Assembly: GCA_025531455.1 (NCBI GenBank)
Contig: JAMYHL010000016.1
Span: 615,732 to 679,731, forward strand
DNA length: 64,000 bases
From: Apiotrichum sp. Y4204
Lineage: Eukaryota > Basidiomycota > Tremellomycetes > Trichosporonales > Trichosporonaceae
Direction of reading: 5' to 3'
The translations under genes were made by a program, and so were the position numbers. Positions 35,831 to 45,457 of this stretch are shown one piece after another (the first letter of the stretch is position 1; each line of letters begins with the position of its first letter). Below the pieces are notes generated by a model that was given only the letters and a program-made list of their open reading frames with translations, was not told the origin of the DNA and made no database searches.

Positions 35831-36624
35831 TTAACCCGACCTTGCCCCTAGTTCCATTGCCCCGCGTCCTGTTGTCAGCAACGTCCTGTGAAAGCTATGG
35901 AATCCGGAACAGCCACCTAGAACACGAAGCTTCAAGAGCTCTAGCTGTTGAACGGAGTTGCCCAGCCTTGTAAAACGTATGCTCCAAAGCCAACTCACCA
36001 TCAGGCGCTCGTTTCCAGCCTGCTGCGAGTCTTTCCGCTGGTCGAGTTTCGCACTCAGCTGTCCCGACTTGGGGTTCGATGCAACAACACCGCGCTTTGC
36101 CGCCTGATGTCAGCGCGCGAACATGATCATTCAGTCGCCCTGTCGCCAACAAGCCTCTGGAGATGCGACCTGGGGTTGGATGTTGATGTCGCCCAAATGG
36201 TCGTCAGACCACAGGATCAACAATATCAACGCGGGCCACTTCGACGGTGTCCGTTAAAAGGAGGTCGCAGAGTCCGACCAGGTCACCATCTGGATCCACA
36301 TCCGCGTTCCACTGTCCGTCCATCACCCAGTTCTAACGCCCAACACACACCAACCCCCCCCCCCCCCCCCCTAATCGTGTCCTCAGCTTCTCCACGTCTG
36401 AGACTCACCGCCTGAACCCGCGCCTCAGCAGCCGCAGCAGCCGACGAGCGCGCGTCCCCACCGCTGCTCCCGCCCAGCGCCTGCGGGGGGCTCGACGGCG
36501 GGACGTGGGTCTTCTGCGCACCCTGGCCCTGTGCAGCGGGGCGGGCAGACCCCGCAGCGGGGCCGCTGCCGAGTTTCTGGCCCTTGCCCTTATCCTTCGA
36601 TGGGTCGGAGAAGCAGTTACCCAT
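35831..36624 (-). CDS. Small putatively N-myristoylated protein (MGNC start)
   Basis: Exons (minus): 36409-36624 (72 codons), 35999-36103 (35 codons), and a probable last exon 35831-35944. The first two are phase-consistent and match a small basidiomycete protein family that begins MGNC(C/F)S.PSK, has an Ala/Gly/Ser-rich middle and a block like ASNPKSGQLSAKLDQRK. Gly2 followed by Asn-Cys is a typical N-myristoylation plus palmitoylation signal, so membrane attachment is likely. The last exon is weak: joined in phase it ends at the stop 35831, but another acceptor or frame (ending at 35895) is possible. Intron 1 (305 nt) contains an 18-nt G run on the coding strand. The gene is divergent from translin, with 400 bp between the start codons. 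Function unknown. Confidence 0.7.
36354..36371. repeat. C18 homopolymer (G18 on the coding strand of the intron)
   Basis: A run of 18 C lies in the first intron of the minus-strand MGNC gene, about 37-55 nt after the donor site. It is likely unstable in length and may fold as a G-rich structure in the pre-mRNA. Confidence 0.7.
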
Positions 36625-37024
36625 GATTTATCGACTCTGATGGCCGTATTCCGAGCGACGAGGAGTCGAGTGGAGGTTGACCAGCTGTCCGAGTTTGATT
36701 AGTGTACGAGATCGCCCTCTTCACTGCCGTGCACGACAGTCGTTGCGTGTCACGCACTGGATGCTGTGCTAATGGGTGATGGATTGGGTGATGTGGAACC
36801 GAGGTTCAACATTCAGCAACTGATACCTGGCGGCCTGTGAAGCTGTGACACATGGTGGCGAAGCGCAGCCAAGAAGCCAAGACGAAGGCGACCATGATGG
36901 AACGAGATTCATCACGTGAGCGGATATACTGCTGATCTCCGTGGGGTAGCCTTCACCACACTCCCCGAATTATCAACAATAATATTTGCGATGGTGACGT
37001 TCGGTTCAGAGCACACCATCCACC
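36625..37024. promoter_or_regulatory. Divergent promoter of the MGNC gene and translin
   Basis: The 400 bp between the two start codons must hold both promoters. AATAATATTTG lies at about 36979, 35-45 bp upstream of the translin ATG. No clear TATA box was seen on the other side. Confidence 0.5.
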
Positions 37025-38247
37025 ATGTCGAGCAACATTGAGACGACGCTGACCGAGGCGATTGCGCAGCTTGAGAAGGAGTCGGTTCTGCGTAAGGTAA
37101 GTAGCGGTCTCGATGCTTGAGGTCGTAAGCCTGGAGAATGAGGGAAATGGCCGTCGTTTCGCGTTCCCTTCGTCTCCTCCATTCGCGCTCTTCTTTGCAT
37201 TGTATCGCGTCAGCTCAGCCTGACACCAGACCATCCGCGAGGCCGCCGAGCCGGTGGAGGACATTGTGCGCCAGGCGACCGCGGAGATGAACCGTCTCCA
37301 CTCTGCGCCGGCCGACCAGCGTGAGTGCCGGAAGAGCGATTGACGAAGCCGATGTCTCTAGACAGGAATCGCGACGTCACTGAGGCCACCCTGTAGCAGC
37401 GCTGATTTCAGACGAGGCACTGGCGAACAAGGCGCTGGCGACGATCGCGACTGCTCATCCCCACTGGGTGACCATTGCGGGGCTCATCCCGAAGGGCGAG
37501 TTCTACCGGTATGTCGTTTGTCGGCAGGTTGAGTGGAGGACGTGTGATGGAGCTGTCGAAGAGAACGGAGCTGGGTGGATTGCGGGGTGTAGGATTGGAG
37601 ATATCATACTCACAGCTACTAACTTCTCAGCTACCAGTTTGCCGTTGCGCCCCTGTTCAAGTCGCTGGTCACGTCGATCGCCCTCGCACGGTTCCTCCTC
37701 CACGATGAGCTTGTCCCCGCTTTTACCGCCGCGTCTCTCATGGGCTGTGAGTATATGGAGAATAGGAACACATTTTCGGTTCGAAGAGCGTGCTCTTACA
37801 GTATCAACACATGGATAACATCCTGACCGCAGTGACCGGCGACGACGTTGGCGAGCTCCAGCTCGCCTCGGACGACTACCTCCAGGGCGTCATCGGGATG
37901 GTTAACGAGCTCCCCCGCCTCTCGATCAACGCGGTTACTGCGCAGAACTTTGCGCTGCCCGGCAGGATAGCTGCGTTTGTCAACGACATATTTGCCAGCT
38001 ACTCGATGGTGAGTGTTGTTGGAGAATGACAGGGTTACCCATCGGTGCTCAACCCGCGCCCTCCATTCTTCCATTCAGTAATCTGTCCTTTTGCTAAAAC
38101 ATCTTCATTTGCTCACACCCGCAGCTCAACCTCCGTAATGACGCCCTGCGCCGCAAGTTTGACTCGCTCAAGTATGACCTCAAGCGCTGCGAGGACGTGG
38201 TGTACGACCTCACCCTCCGCGGCCTTGGCACCACCCCTTCCAACTAG
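37025..38247 (+). CDS. Translin
   Basis: Single-stranded RNA/DNA-binding protein that forms an octameric ring, with TRAX the C3PO nuclease. Exons: 37025-37096, 37230-37320, 37412-37508, 37631-37746, 37833-38008, 38125-38247; 224 residues, close to the 228 of human translin. Family landmarks in order: TIREAAEPVEDIVRQ, HWVTIAGLIPKGEFYRYQF, LTGDDVGELQLASDDYLQGV, NELPRLSINAVTAQNF and LNLRNDALRRKFDSLKYDL followed by RCEDVVYDLTLRG. The acceptor for exon 5 was placed at 37832, because the nearer AG at 37802 leads to a stop while 37832 joins SLMG to LTGDDVG. All six exons agree in phase. No TRAX gene is seen in the window. Confidence 0.95.
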
Positions 38248-38687
38248 ACCTCGCGGCGTGCGTATGGCTTGGGATGCGTAGGATAGCAGGACGACACACA
38301 CAGTCTTTAGACATTGATGCATTGCACTGTACCATAGTTGCAGGCGGGGCGCAAAGCCGGATGTATGCATGGCGCAGAGAATACATCTTTCCAAATGCAG
38401 TGAAACGGGTGGTAATGCCACATGCGGCGAATAAATTTAAATCCGATTACTCTGTGTGCTTTGCGGCCGTGCCGCAGGGCGTGTAGTGTGTGCATGTGCC
38501 ACCACACATGGTGTGTGCAGGTGTGCCAGCCAGGGAGCCGCGCAGGGCAGGGTGCGCGGGATGTGCCAGGTGCGGGCACACCATGCACACCACCACCTTT
38601 TCCTTCTTGTTCCCCTCTCAACACTCCCTCCCCCTTTCATTGTCATCAACACCACCACCCACCTCAACACCAACAATCACATCCACA
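38248..38687. other. Spacer between translin and YRA1
   Basis: Presumed 3' UTR of translin and promoter of YRA1. The last 90 bases are rich in C, A and T. No gene was seen. Confidence 0.5.
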
Positions 38688-40573
38688 ATGTCGTCCATGG
38701 ACATCGACAAGCCTCTCGACGAGGTCAGTACCACCGCGACCGGCGCTACAACACAAGCTGACGCGATTGCTGGATTCAATTGCTGCATTCACGCTCATCT
38801 CATATCCGCGTCGCGCCCCTCGCCACCCGCCATCCTTTGACCTCACTAAACGCGTACTCTTTCCATCCTATCCACGCCTCCATCCATCCATCCGCGCATC
38901 CGCTGAACCTGTACCGCCGCGTTCATGATCCAGATCATCTCCGCGAAGCCCCGCCGTGGACGTGGCACCCGTGGTCCCCGTGGTGGCGGCCGCGCGTCCG
39001 GTGATGCCGCCGTTAACGGTGCCGGCGCTGGCGGCGCGCGCGCCCGTTACTCGGGCTCGGCTCCCCGTTCGGCCGGTGCACGTGCGGCGCCTGCCGCGCC
39101 CGCTGGCAAGCCCATCACCGCCGATGCCATCAAGATTATAATCTCTAACCTTCCCGCCGACGTGAACGAGGCTGCCGTCCGTGACCTCATGCAGTCCACC
39201 GTCGGTCCCGTCCGTTCCGTCCAGATGAGCTACACGAGCACCGGCAAGAGCACCGGCGTCGCCACCGTCCTCTTCAAGAACAAGGGCGACGCGAACAAGG
39301 CTCACGCTTCTTGTAAGTTTCGAGTCGTCGTTTTGGCTAACCCGCAGACCACAACAGGATGATCGACAACCGTTAGTGTTTCTCCCCATTGCTGATCTCG
39401 TTTTCTACGTTCCCACGGTTTTCCCCGTGTTCGCCGCTGCTCGCTGTGCTGCGGCCTGGTGGCGCTCAAAGGCGCCTGGTAGGCACCAGGCCATAACTTG
39501 TGAACAGAAGAGTTTTCCGACCGGAAACGCAACTGGCGCCGCAACAGCGCCACCCGATCAGTTGACCCAGCCTCGGCAGGTGTTTGATCACGTTTTTCCC
39601 ACGTCCCTTTGGGCGCCAGACTCGTGAGGGGGCTGGCATACGACGCGCAAGGTGCAGTTTCATTACCGCCAGTCGTCAAGCCGCTGCCAATGATCGCTTG
39701 AGTCGGTGGGGTTGAGCTCCCGGAGAGCTAACCCACTGGGCGCAAGTCCCATTCCCTGGGGTGTTGACGACTACGGCGAGTGCGAATCTCCCAGGAGGGT
39801 TGCAGGTGGCGGTGGCAAATGCCTCGCATCAATCGCTAGTCACGACGCGTACTCCCAGCAACTGGCGATCGCTTGGCAGTACACTTGAGTTTATGGTTCT
39901 CTGGAGGACAGATACCTCGCAAGGCCGACGATGGAGCGGATCAGAGGCGTGTCGCAATCATCGGATGACGCCTGCACAGGCGCAAGCGGCGTTCCAACAC
40001 GCGCGCGCCAGAGAGCGCTCCTGCGCCTCTCTCACGGTATAAGATGGACACAGCAGCAGCGCAGCAGCGGCGACTATTCCCTTCCGTTCCTTGTCGCGTC
40101 GCCCATGTTCAAGCGCTGATCGCGCCACATCTGATATGGTATCAACACGATTATCGATATTGCATTCTACCCAATCTGCTCACGACGACATTCCGATCTC
40201 GACACTACTTCCCAAACCTCGACAAACCGAATCCGACAAACGTTCTCACCTACAACCCGTCTCAACGAACATTTCCTCCCCGTCGTCCCCTGGTTTCTCC
40301 AACAGAGCGTCCCATGCGTGTCGAGATTGCCATCGACCCCAACGCCCTCCAGACTCTTGCTTCCCGTGTCGCCCCGGCCGCCAAGCCTGCCGCCGGTGGC
40401 CGCAAGCCTGCTCCTGGCCGCGCCGGTGGCCGGAGCAGCAAGCCCCGTGCCCCCCGCCCTGCGAAGAAGACCGCAGAGGACCTCGACGCCGAGATGTCGG
40501 TGAGTAGTGGCAGATATACAATGTTCTGTATGCTGACAGTGCTCAGGCCTACAAGGACTCGGCAACGGCTTAA
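38688..40573 (+). CDS. YRA1: mRNA-export adaptor of the Yra1/ALY/REF family
   Basis: Nuclear RNA-binding protein that couples mRNA processing to export through Mex67/NXF1 and TREX. Exons: 38688-38723, 38934-39312, 39348-39371, 40306-40499, 40547-40573; 219 residues. Residues 1-12 (MSSMDIDKPLDE) continue into IISAKPRRGRG, the conserved N-terminal box. An RGG-like Arg/Gly/Ala-rich part follows, then one RRM with IKIIISNLPADVNEAAVRDL (RNP2) and GVATVLFKNKGDANKA (RNP1-like). The last exons encode RPMRVEIAIDPNALQ, an Ala/Arg/Lys-rich tail, and AYKDSATA, a degenerate form of the C-terminal Yra1 box. The third intron is 934 nt, by far the longest in the window, and splits the RRM after the tiny 24-nt exon 3. 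Phases agree throughout. Confidence 0.93.
39453..39492 (+). promoter_or_regulatory. Stem-loop with two competing 5' arms in the YRA1 intron
   Basis: GGCCTGGTG (39453-39461) pairs perfectly with CACCAGGCC (39484-39492). A second copy, GCCTGGT (39474-39480), pairs with ACCAGGC (39485-39491) around the tetraloop AGGC. The same 3' arm can therefore pair with either 5' arm. Both pairings are seen in the sequence; a switch role is inference. Confidence 0.5.
39706..39736 (+). promoter_or_regulatory. Nested stem-loop in the YRA1 intron
   Basis: GTGGG pairs with CCCAC, then GTT with AAC and AGCTC with GAGCT around the loop CCGGA, with single G bulges on the 5' side. It would be a stable hairpin in the pre-mRNA. 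Confidence 0.5.
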
Positions 40574-40916
40574 GTAGATTGTTTCATTTCGTATCGTATC
40601 AGTCGATGGATGTGTAGCCCCGCAGCAACAAGATTTTTCTGTCGCAGATTGTTGAGAGCTGTTGTCGCAGAGGTTCTTTCTTAGGTGCAGGCCGTGAGAA
40701 AGACACTCCAGAGACAGTCAGAGAATGCATCTGCTCCAAGAATAAGCAACTATCTTGCCATTGGGCAAACCGATGTAGTGATGAGGAACTCGTGGAAAGA
40801 AACGAAACAAAGGACGGGATCACTCAGACAGACCCCGCGGTCCAGAAAAACTCATGTGGCGTGTGGTACACATGTATGCTGAGGTCGTGGAAACGAACGC
40901 AGAATTGCAGAACGCT
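40574..40916. other. Convergent 3' spacer
   Basis: Between the stops of YRA1 (+) and the VTC1-like gene (-). No other feature was seen. Confidence 0.5.
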
Positions 40917-42001
40917 TTACCATCCGCCCTTGATGCCAGCAGCCTTCCATGCGAGGGCAAAGCTGAGGGGGTTCTGGCCGTTGTGGGCCTTGCGGGCCTC
41001 GGAGACGCGGAAGATAAAGTTTGCGAGGATGGCAATAAACAGCGCGGCGCAGATGAGCAGCGGGCCCCAGAGCTGGTCAAAGCTGCCGGGGTAGCGGGCG
41101 GCGATCATCGTGAGGCGTTTCTGGAAGATGACGTATCCGTAGACGAGGGTCGCGGCGGCGATGATGGCGTACGCAAAGGAGAACAAGCGCGAGGCCTTGT
41201 CCGTCGCGGCATACAGGAGAGAAGTGGCGATAGTGCTCATCAGAAGACCCATGGAGAGGTATGAGATGAAGGTACGCTCGTTGGCGAACCATACCTTGGA
41301 CTCGACCTTGACGGGCGTGGGCTTCTTCTCTGCGCGGGTGAGTGCGAGTTGGAAGTTATTTACTCACTGGGAACGCGGACGCGGATAGTCGGGTCGTTGA
41401 TCGAGTGGTAGTCGGTGAGCAGGGGGCGCGTGTCGCTGAATGTCAGCAGGTGTGGTTCGTAAGTGGAGCACAGCGCAACCTCATTGTCGCTGTACGGTCT
41501 ACAGTGACAGAGGCCACGGAACGCTGCCGTGCACACTCACTCGTCAGGCAGGTTGTCGCCGCGCTTGCTCTTGGCACGCAGGCCCTGTCCGCGCGCGGGA
41601 AGGAGCTTGAGCGCGCCCTGGGAGAATCTGCTATTAGGAAGTGTTTCGACAGTGGAGGATGAGTGCGGGGAACATCTCATGGTGGTGACATCCTGGTTGT
41701 CATGGATCATCAGACAACCAGCCCACAACACCCAGATACTCCACACTCCTACTCACGGCTCCCAGAACAGCTCGGACACGTCGTTGAGCACGCGGTTCAT
41801 CCCCGACGTCGACGACTCGCCCTGCGACGACTGCGACGGCTGCGACGCCTGCGACTGGTTGAGCGGAGTAGTCTGGCGTCAGTCTCGCCACCTGGTTGAG
41901 AATGGAGCAAAGGTTGAGCTTTGACTTTGATGCTCCAGCTCGACGCTCGCAGCTCGTAGCAAGCCGTAATCCACCAGCGCAAAACGTACCTCTGAAGCCA
42001 T
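40917..42001 (-). CDS. VTC1: VTC1-type subunit of the vacuolar transporter chaperone complex
   Basis: Membrane subunit of the complex that makes polyphosphate and moves it into the vacuole. Exons (minus): 41990-42001 (MASE), 41757-41872, 41541-41630, 41368-41435, 40917-41329; introns 117, 126, 105 and 38 nt; 232 residues. The first 30 residues are Ser/Gln-rich. The VTC1/DUF202 domain starts with KVESKVWFANERTFISYLSM and has three membrane helices, with FQKRLTMIAARYPGSFDQLWGP between helices 2 and 3, as in yeast Vtc1 (WRAAAIRRRG...GP). Yeast Vtc1 is only 129 residues, so this protein has an extra N-terminal part of about 85 residues without the SPX or polymerase domain of Vtc2-4. The acceptor of exon 3 was set at 41631 because the nearer AG at 41618 breaks the frame. 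Confidence 0.85.
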
Positions 42002-42497
42002 TGTGGGTGGATGTGGATGGAGAAAATCAAAAGGCCAAGCCCAAAGAGTTTACAGATGGTGGCTCCCAGCTCCAAAGTTGGATCCGACTATGGGCAGGCA
42101 GTGGTAGTATGACGCGGGCCATTGTGGGATGGATACGGTTGTACGGTGGTGGATGGCTGCACGTGCGTGATCGGGCGACCAATGGCCATATGGCCACAAT
42201 GGACGCTAAAAACAACTGAGGACGACCTGGGCAATTCATCTAGTACCGAAAACCTATTCTAGTTCATACGGAATGCAGAAAAAAAAAAAAAAAAGCTTCC
42301 CGTCGCGCCACTTTTTCAGCCCAGCCATGCATGTCTGTATGGCTTGAGCGCGGAGCGCATGAGCGCGATGTATGTTGCCATGAGGGTTGGACACAGAACG
42401 ACTGCGACCAGAATGGAAAACTGCGGATAAGGAGATAAGACATCACTAACTCTTGGGGGATTTAAATGATGAGATTAGCAATTTTTACACAACACTA
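42002..42497. other. Upstream region of the VTC1-like gene
   Basis: Presumed promoter of the minus-strand VTC1-like gene. It contains A16 at 42279-42294 (a T-run on the coding strand). No gene was seen. Confidence 0.5.
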
Positions 42498-42599
42498 GAC
42501 CGTGAGGAGCTGGCATAGTGGTTAGCAGCGCCAAAAATAAAGCAGAATGGGGGACCGCCCCCTTTCTTGGGTATACACAAGTTCGAATTCCCCATGGTC
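42498..42599 (+). tRNA. tRNA-like element with a long insert (possible pseudogene)
   Basis: GACCGTG (42498-42504) can pair with CATGGTC (42593-42599) over 7 bp with one G-U pair, like an acceptor stem, and CA follows. TGGCATAGTGG at 42511 fits the A-box consensus and GTTCGAATTCC at 42581 is close to the B-box. Between them lies an insert with the hairpin GGGGG-ACCG-CCCCC (42549-42562). The T stem does not pair well and I cannot assign an anticodon. It may be an intron-containing tRNA I could not fold, a decayed tRNA, or a tRNA-derived element. No T-run terminator follows directly. Confidence 0.35.
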
Positions 42600-42872
42600 C
42601 AGTTATTCCGGGATCTCGAGCTAGGACTCTTCTCATTTCACCTGGTGGACCTGTAATCTGCGCACGTCGCGCACTAGTTAAAGCCAGTTCATGATCACAG
42701 GGGGTAGCATACTCGCGTACTCGATACTCGATAACATCTCAGCTCTCATATGTCTTCTCTCTCGCCTCGCCGCCTCGGGGACTTACATTCCACAATACCA
42801 CAACAATCACTACTAAGATTTCTACAAAGATTATACACAGGGCCGCTAGCCTCCGGGCAATCCAGCCCTTTC

Positions 42873-44931
42873 CTAAGTGGACATTCCCGTCAACCGTTTG
42901 GTTAGCCCAAGCAGCACCTGGCCGCCGTTAAACTCTCCCCAAACGCCCGCGGAAACCTCCTGGTAGCAGCGATCGAGCTCTGGGCTTGCAGACACGTCTG
43001 GCCAGTTGTCGTTCTGGTTGTCAGCCATGCCGAGGATACACAATGCCACTCACCACATAGTCCATGATGGCGGCGTGGAGAGAAGGAAATTCGTATGTCG
43101 CCAAAAGCGAGGCAACGCAGCTTTCAGGGGTGAGGCGACGGAGGAGGGCGTCGCGTGCGATGCTCTGCAGCGCATCGAGACCATAGCGATGGGCTAGGAA
43201 GAAGACGGCCAAGGGCGGGGGTGGAGGCGGGGCCTCGGTTGGGTGTGGGTGAGGATCAAGGGGAGCATGGGAACGCCGGGGAACCGTACGTGCTGGCGGC
43301 GAAATAGAACCGGCAGCTGTGGGAGATTTCACCGGAGTGGTGGTCTTGCGGGCGGTGGTGGTCGCGATCCGCAGCGCCGTCGGGGATGTGGCGGCAGTTG
43401 GATGGCCTCTGACAGGAAGTCCAGAGCGGGCAGCAGAACTGTGGTTGCCAGAGGCCGGGCTTGAGGATTTGGGGCGGGGAATGCGAGGCGCAGGCACCTG
43501 CGTAGGAATAGTGGTGCGGGTATCGGACGTGCGGCGAGAGATGGCGGGCGGCCCGGAGGTGGTGCTCGTACTGGAGCGTCCCCCAGGAGAGCGACGTCCA
43601 GAGGCAGCGGCAGATGTTGCGGTGCCGACGCTCGAGTTGCTGCGGACGGTGCGCAGCTCCTCCACACTTTCAGTATCGTCATCAAGCGGAGCCCAATCCC
43701 ACGACTCGTTGTTGAGCACTTTACGAGCCGCATTCTTGTCTATGCGCACCTGGGCCATCACAGCGCGCACGCTTGAGTTACTGCTGAACATAACTTCGTC
43801 AGTGTACAGCCAACGCAGGACCCAGTACACCGTGTTGAACGCGGCATCGTCCACAATTAGGGTCGTCGCAGCGGATTGCGATTCGGAGAAGCCGCCCTTG
43901 AGCACAGACTGGAAGTAGTCTGAATGCACAAGAAGCTCAGAATGGGCGTAAACGACACGACGGCGGACCATGCGGCGGCCGCCATCGATGTCAGGCGTTC
44001 CAGCGCTTGCGTGCTCCAGACACACAAACTGCACATCGCCAGTCCGCACGCTGTCAAGGAAGCTTGCTGCTTGACGCGTGATGCGACGAGAGATGAACTG
44101 CTGATCGGCGTGCACCATAGGAGGGAGAGTCGGCTCGGACGAATGCTTGACGATGACGCGGATCGCGAATGCATTCTGTGCGCTCACAGCAGGGATCTCC
44201 AACAGGGTGGAAAGCGGTGGTATGGCCACTTCATGATATTCTTGACGTCGCGAGAACTCTGCGAGCGCGGACGACGTCCAGAACCACTCGGGCTCTCCTA
44301 ACGCCCGGTATCCCTCCCTCTCGAGTGCTTTGAGGCCAATAAAGACATTCCTCTCAAAGACATCGTCCTGAGGCAGCTCCGAGTACTTTACCCACAGGGC
44401 AATGACCATTAGCGTCAGTGTGGGCTCCACCGGCTCGGCTTGCAGTGTGGTGTTGTCGTCACCATCCTCATGCGCAGCCACACCCTGTGAATTGGATTCC
44501 GGAAATTGTTCTGTGGGTCAGACATGGCTTTTGAGGCTTCTCCAAGAATTCCGCCACTCGCCTATGTGGAGTTTGTACGCCTGGTCATCGAAGAAGGCGC
44601 CCTCAGTGGCGAGCGCTTCGTGCCGATTCTCATCGTCTTCAGCCTCTTCGCCCGCGATCAGCTGCGCCTGCAGACCACGCACATCGTGCACAGGCCACTC
44701 AAAGGCCGTCTGTTTCGTCTCACATGCGCCCTCGGTATCCGTCGCGGGACTGCGCAGCGGTGCGCCCCGCATCGCGGGGGGTATCGAGAGGCTGGTAAAG
44801 ACGGACGATGTGAGGTGCTGCGAGGCGCGCCGGCGGGACGGCGTCGGCGTCCGCGCCGAGTGGTAGTATGCTGCGTTTGGGCTGAAGGCAGCACTGGGTG
44901 TGGGATTGTCCGGATTCCAGCGGGTGTTCAT
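42873..44931 (-). CDS. BTB/POZ-domain protein
   Basis: Exons (minus): 44524-44931, 43054-44484, 42873-43013; introns 39 and 40 nt; 659 residues, all phase 0. Residues 1-105 look disordered. A MATH-like segment (FFDDQAYKLHIGEWRNSWRS and onward) follows. A BTB-like domain spans about residues 290-380, with RRVVYAHSELLVHSDYFQSV (the usual hydrophobic-x-H-x2-L...S.YF pattern) and WVLRWLYTDEV. A Ser/Thr/Pro-rich insert of about 190 residues separates this from a C-terminal helical part (FFLAHRYGLDALQSIARDAL, RLTPESCVASLLATYEFPSL) and a last exon ending LLGLTKRLTGMST. Such proteins often serve as Cullin-3 substrate adaptors, but basidiomycetes have many BTB proteins of unknown role. The donor of intron 1 is GTCTGA, which is unusual. 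Confidence 0.8.
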
Positions 44932-45441
44932 GGCTGGATTGGTAGATGAACAGTGTTGGGGTATGAATTGAACCTGTCAACAGGAGAATGTGGGGTGCTG
45001 CTGGAGTGGCAAGAATGAATAACAAAGTGAAGGATGAATATGCCAATGAACGTTTCAGATGCTCGAATGGGAAGGGGCACAAGACAAACGAGCTCTGAAG
45101 ACGTGACAAGACCGGGTACGGCGGGCCGTTTACTGGGCTCTGTGCTTGGGACCGGGCCGAAGACAAGTTGTTTGGAAACAGATACCAGTTGGAGGGATGT
45201 ATGGATGAGAGTGCGCTGCCAATAAATGCAAACGAGACAACATGAGCTTCGAACGAACCGTTCTCGTCTAAGAAGCTCCATTGTCCCGTCCCGTCCCGTC
45301 GACAGCAGCTGACAACCGTCAGAGGAGTTGTTTGTTTGTGTGTTTGTGCTTGTTCGTAATGGCTGGTAATCTGGATGGTGGCAACTGCACCGCAACGCGA
45401 CGGATATCCGGATGTGTGATGGGGAGCTGTTTGGCACTATG

Positions 45442-45457
45442 GCAATGACGTCATTGC
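45442..45457. promoter_or_regulatory. 16-bp palindrome around a perfect CRE
   Basis: GCAATGACGTCATTGC is its own reverse complement and has TGACGTCA at its centre. It lies 511 bp upstream of the BTB gene start. It is a strong candidate site for a bZIP dimer, possibly of the kind encoded at 18100; the link is inference. Confidence 0.55.

Larger units (their letters stand above)
39372..40305 (+). other. 934-nt intron of YRA1 with stem-loops
   Basis: The donor is GTTAGT, weaker than the GTGAGT/GTAAGT common here, and the acceptor is CCAACAG at 40305. Two strong stem-loops are visible: 39453-39492 and 39706-39736. From an ATG at 40044 a frame stays open into exon 4, just after GTATAAG at 40037, so an internal start is conceivable. 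No box C/D or H/ACA snoRNA signature was recognised. Confidence 0.8.

Noticed and set aside
39700..39760. tRNA or snoRNA inside the YRA1 intron
   Set aside because: The hairpin at 39706 looked like a tRNA arm, but no A/B box pair, anticodon arm or snoRNA box was found.
41618..41620. Nearer acceptor for exon 3 of the VTC1-like gene
   Set aside because: It breaks the frame; the TAG at 41631-41633 restores it and adds RFSQ.
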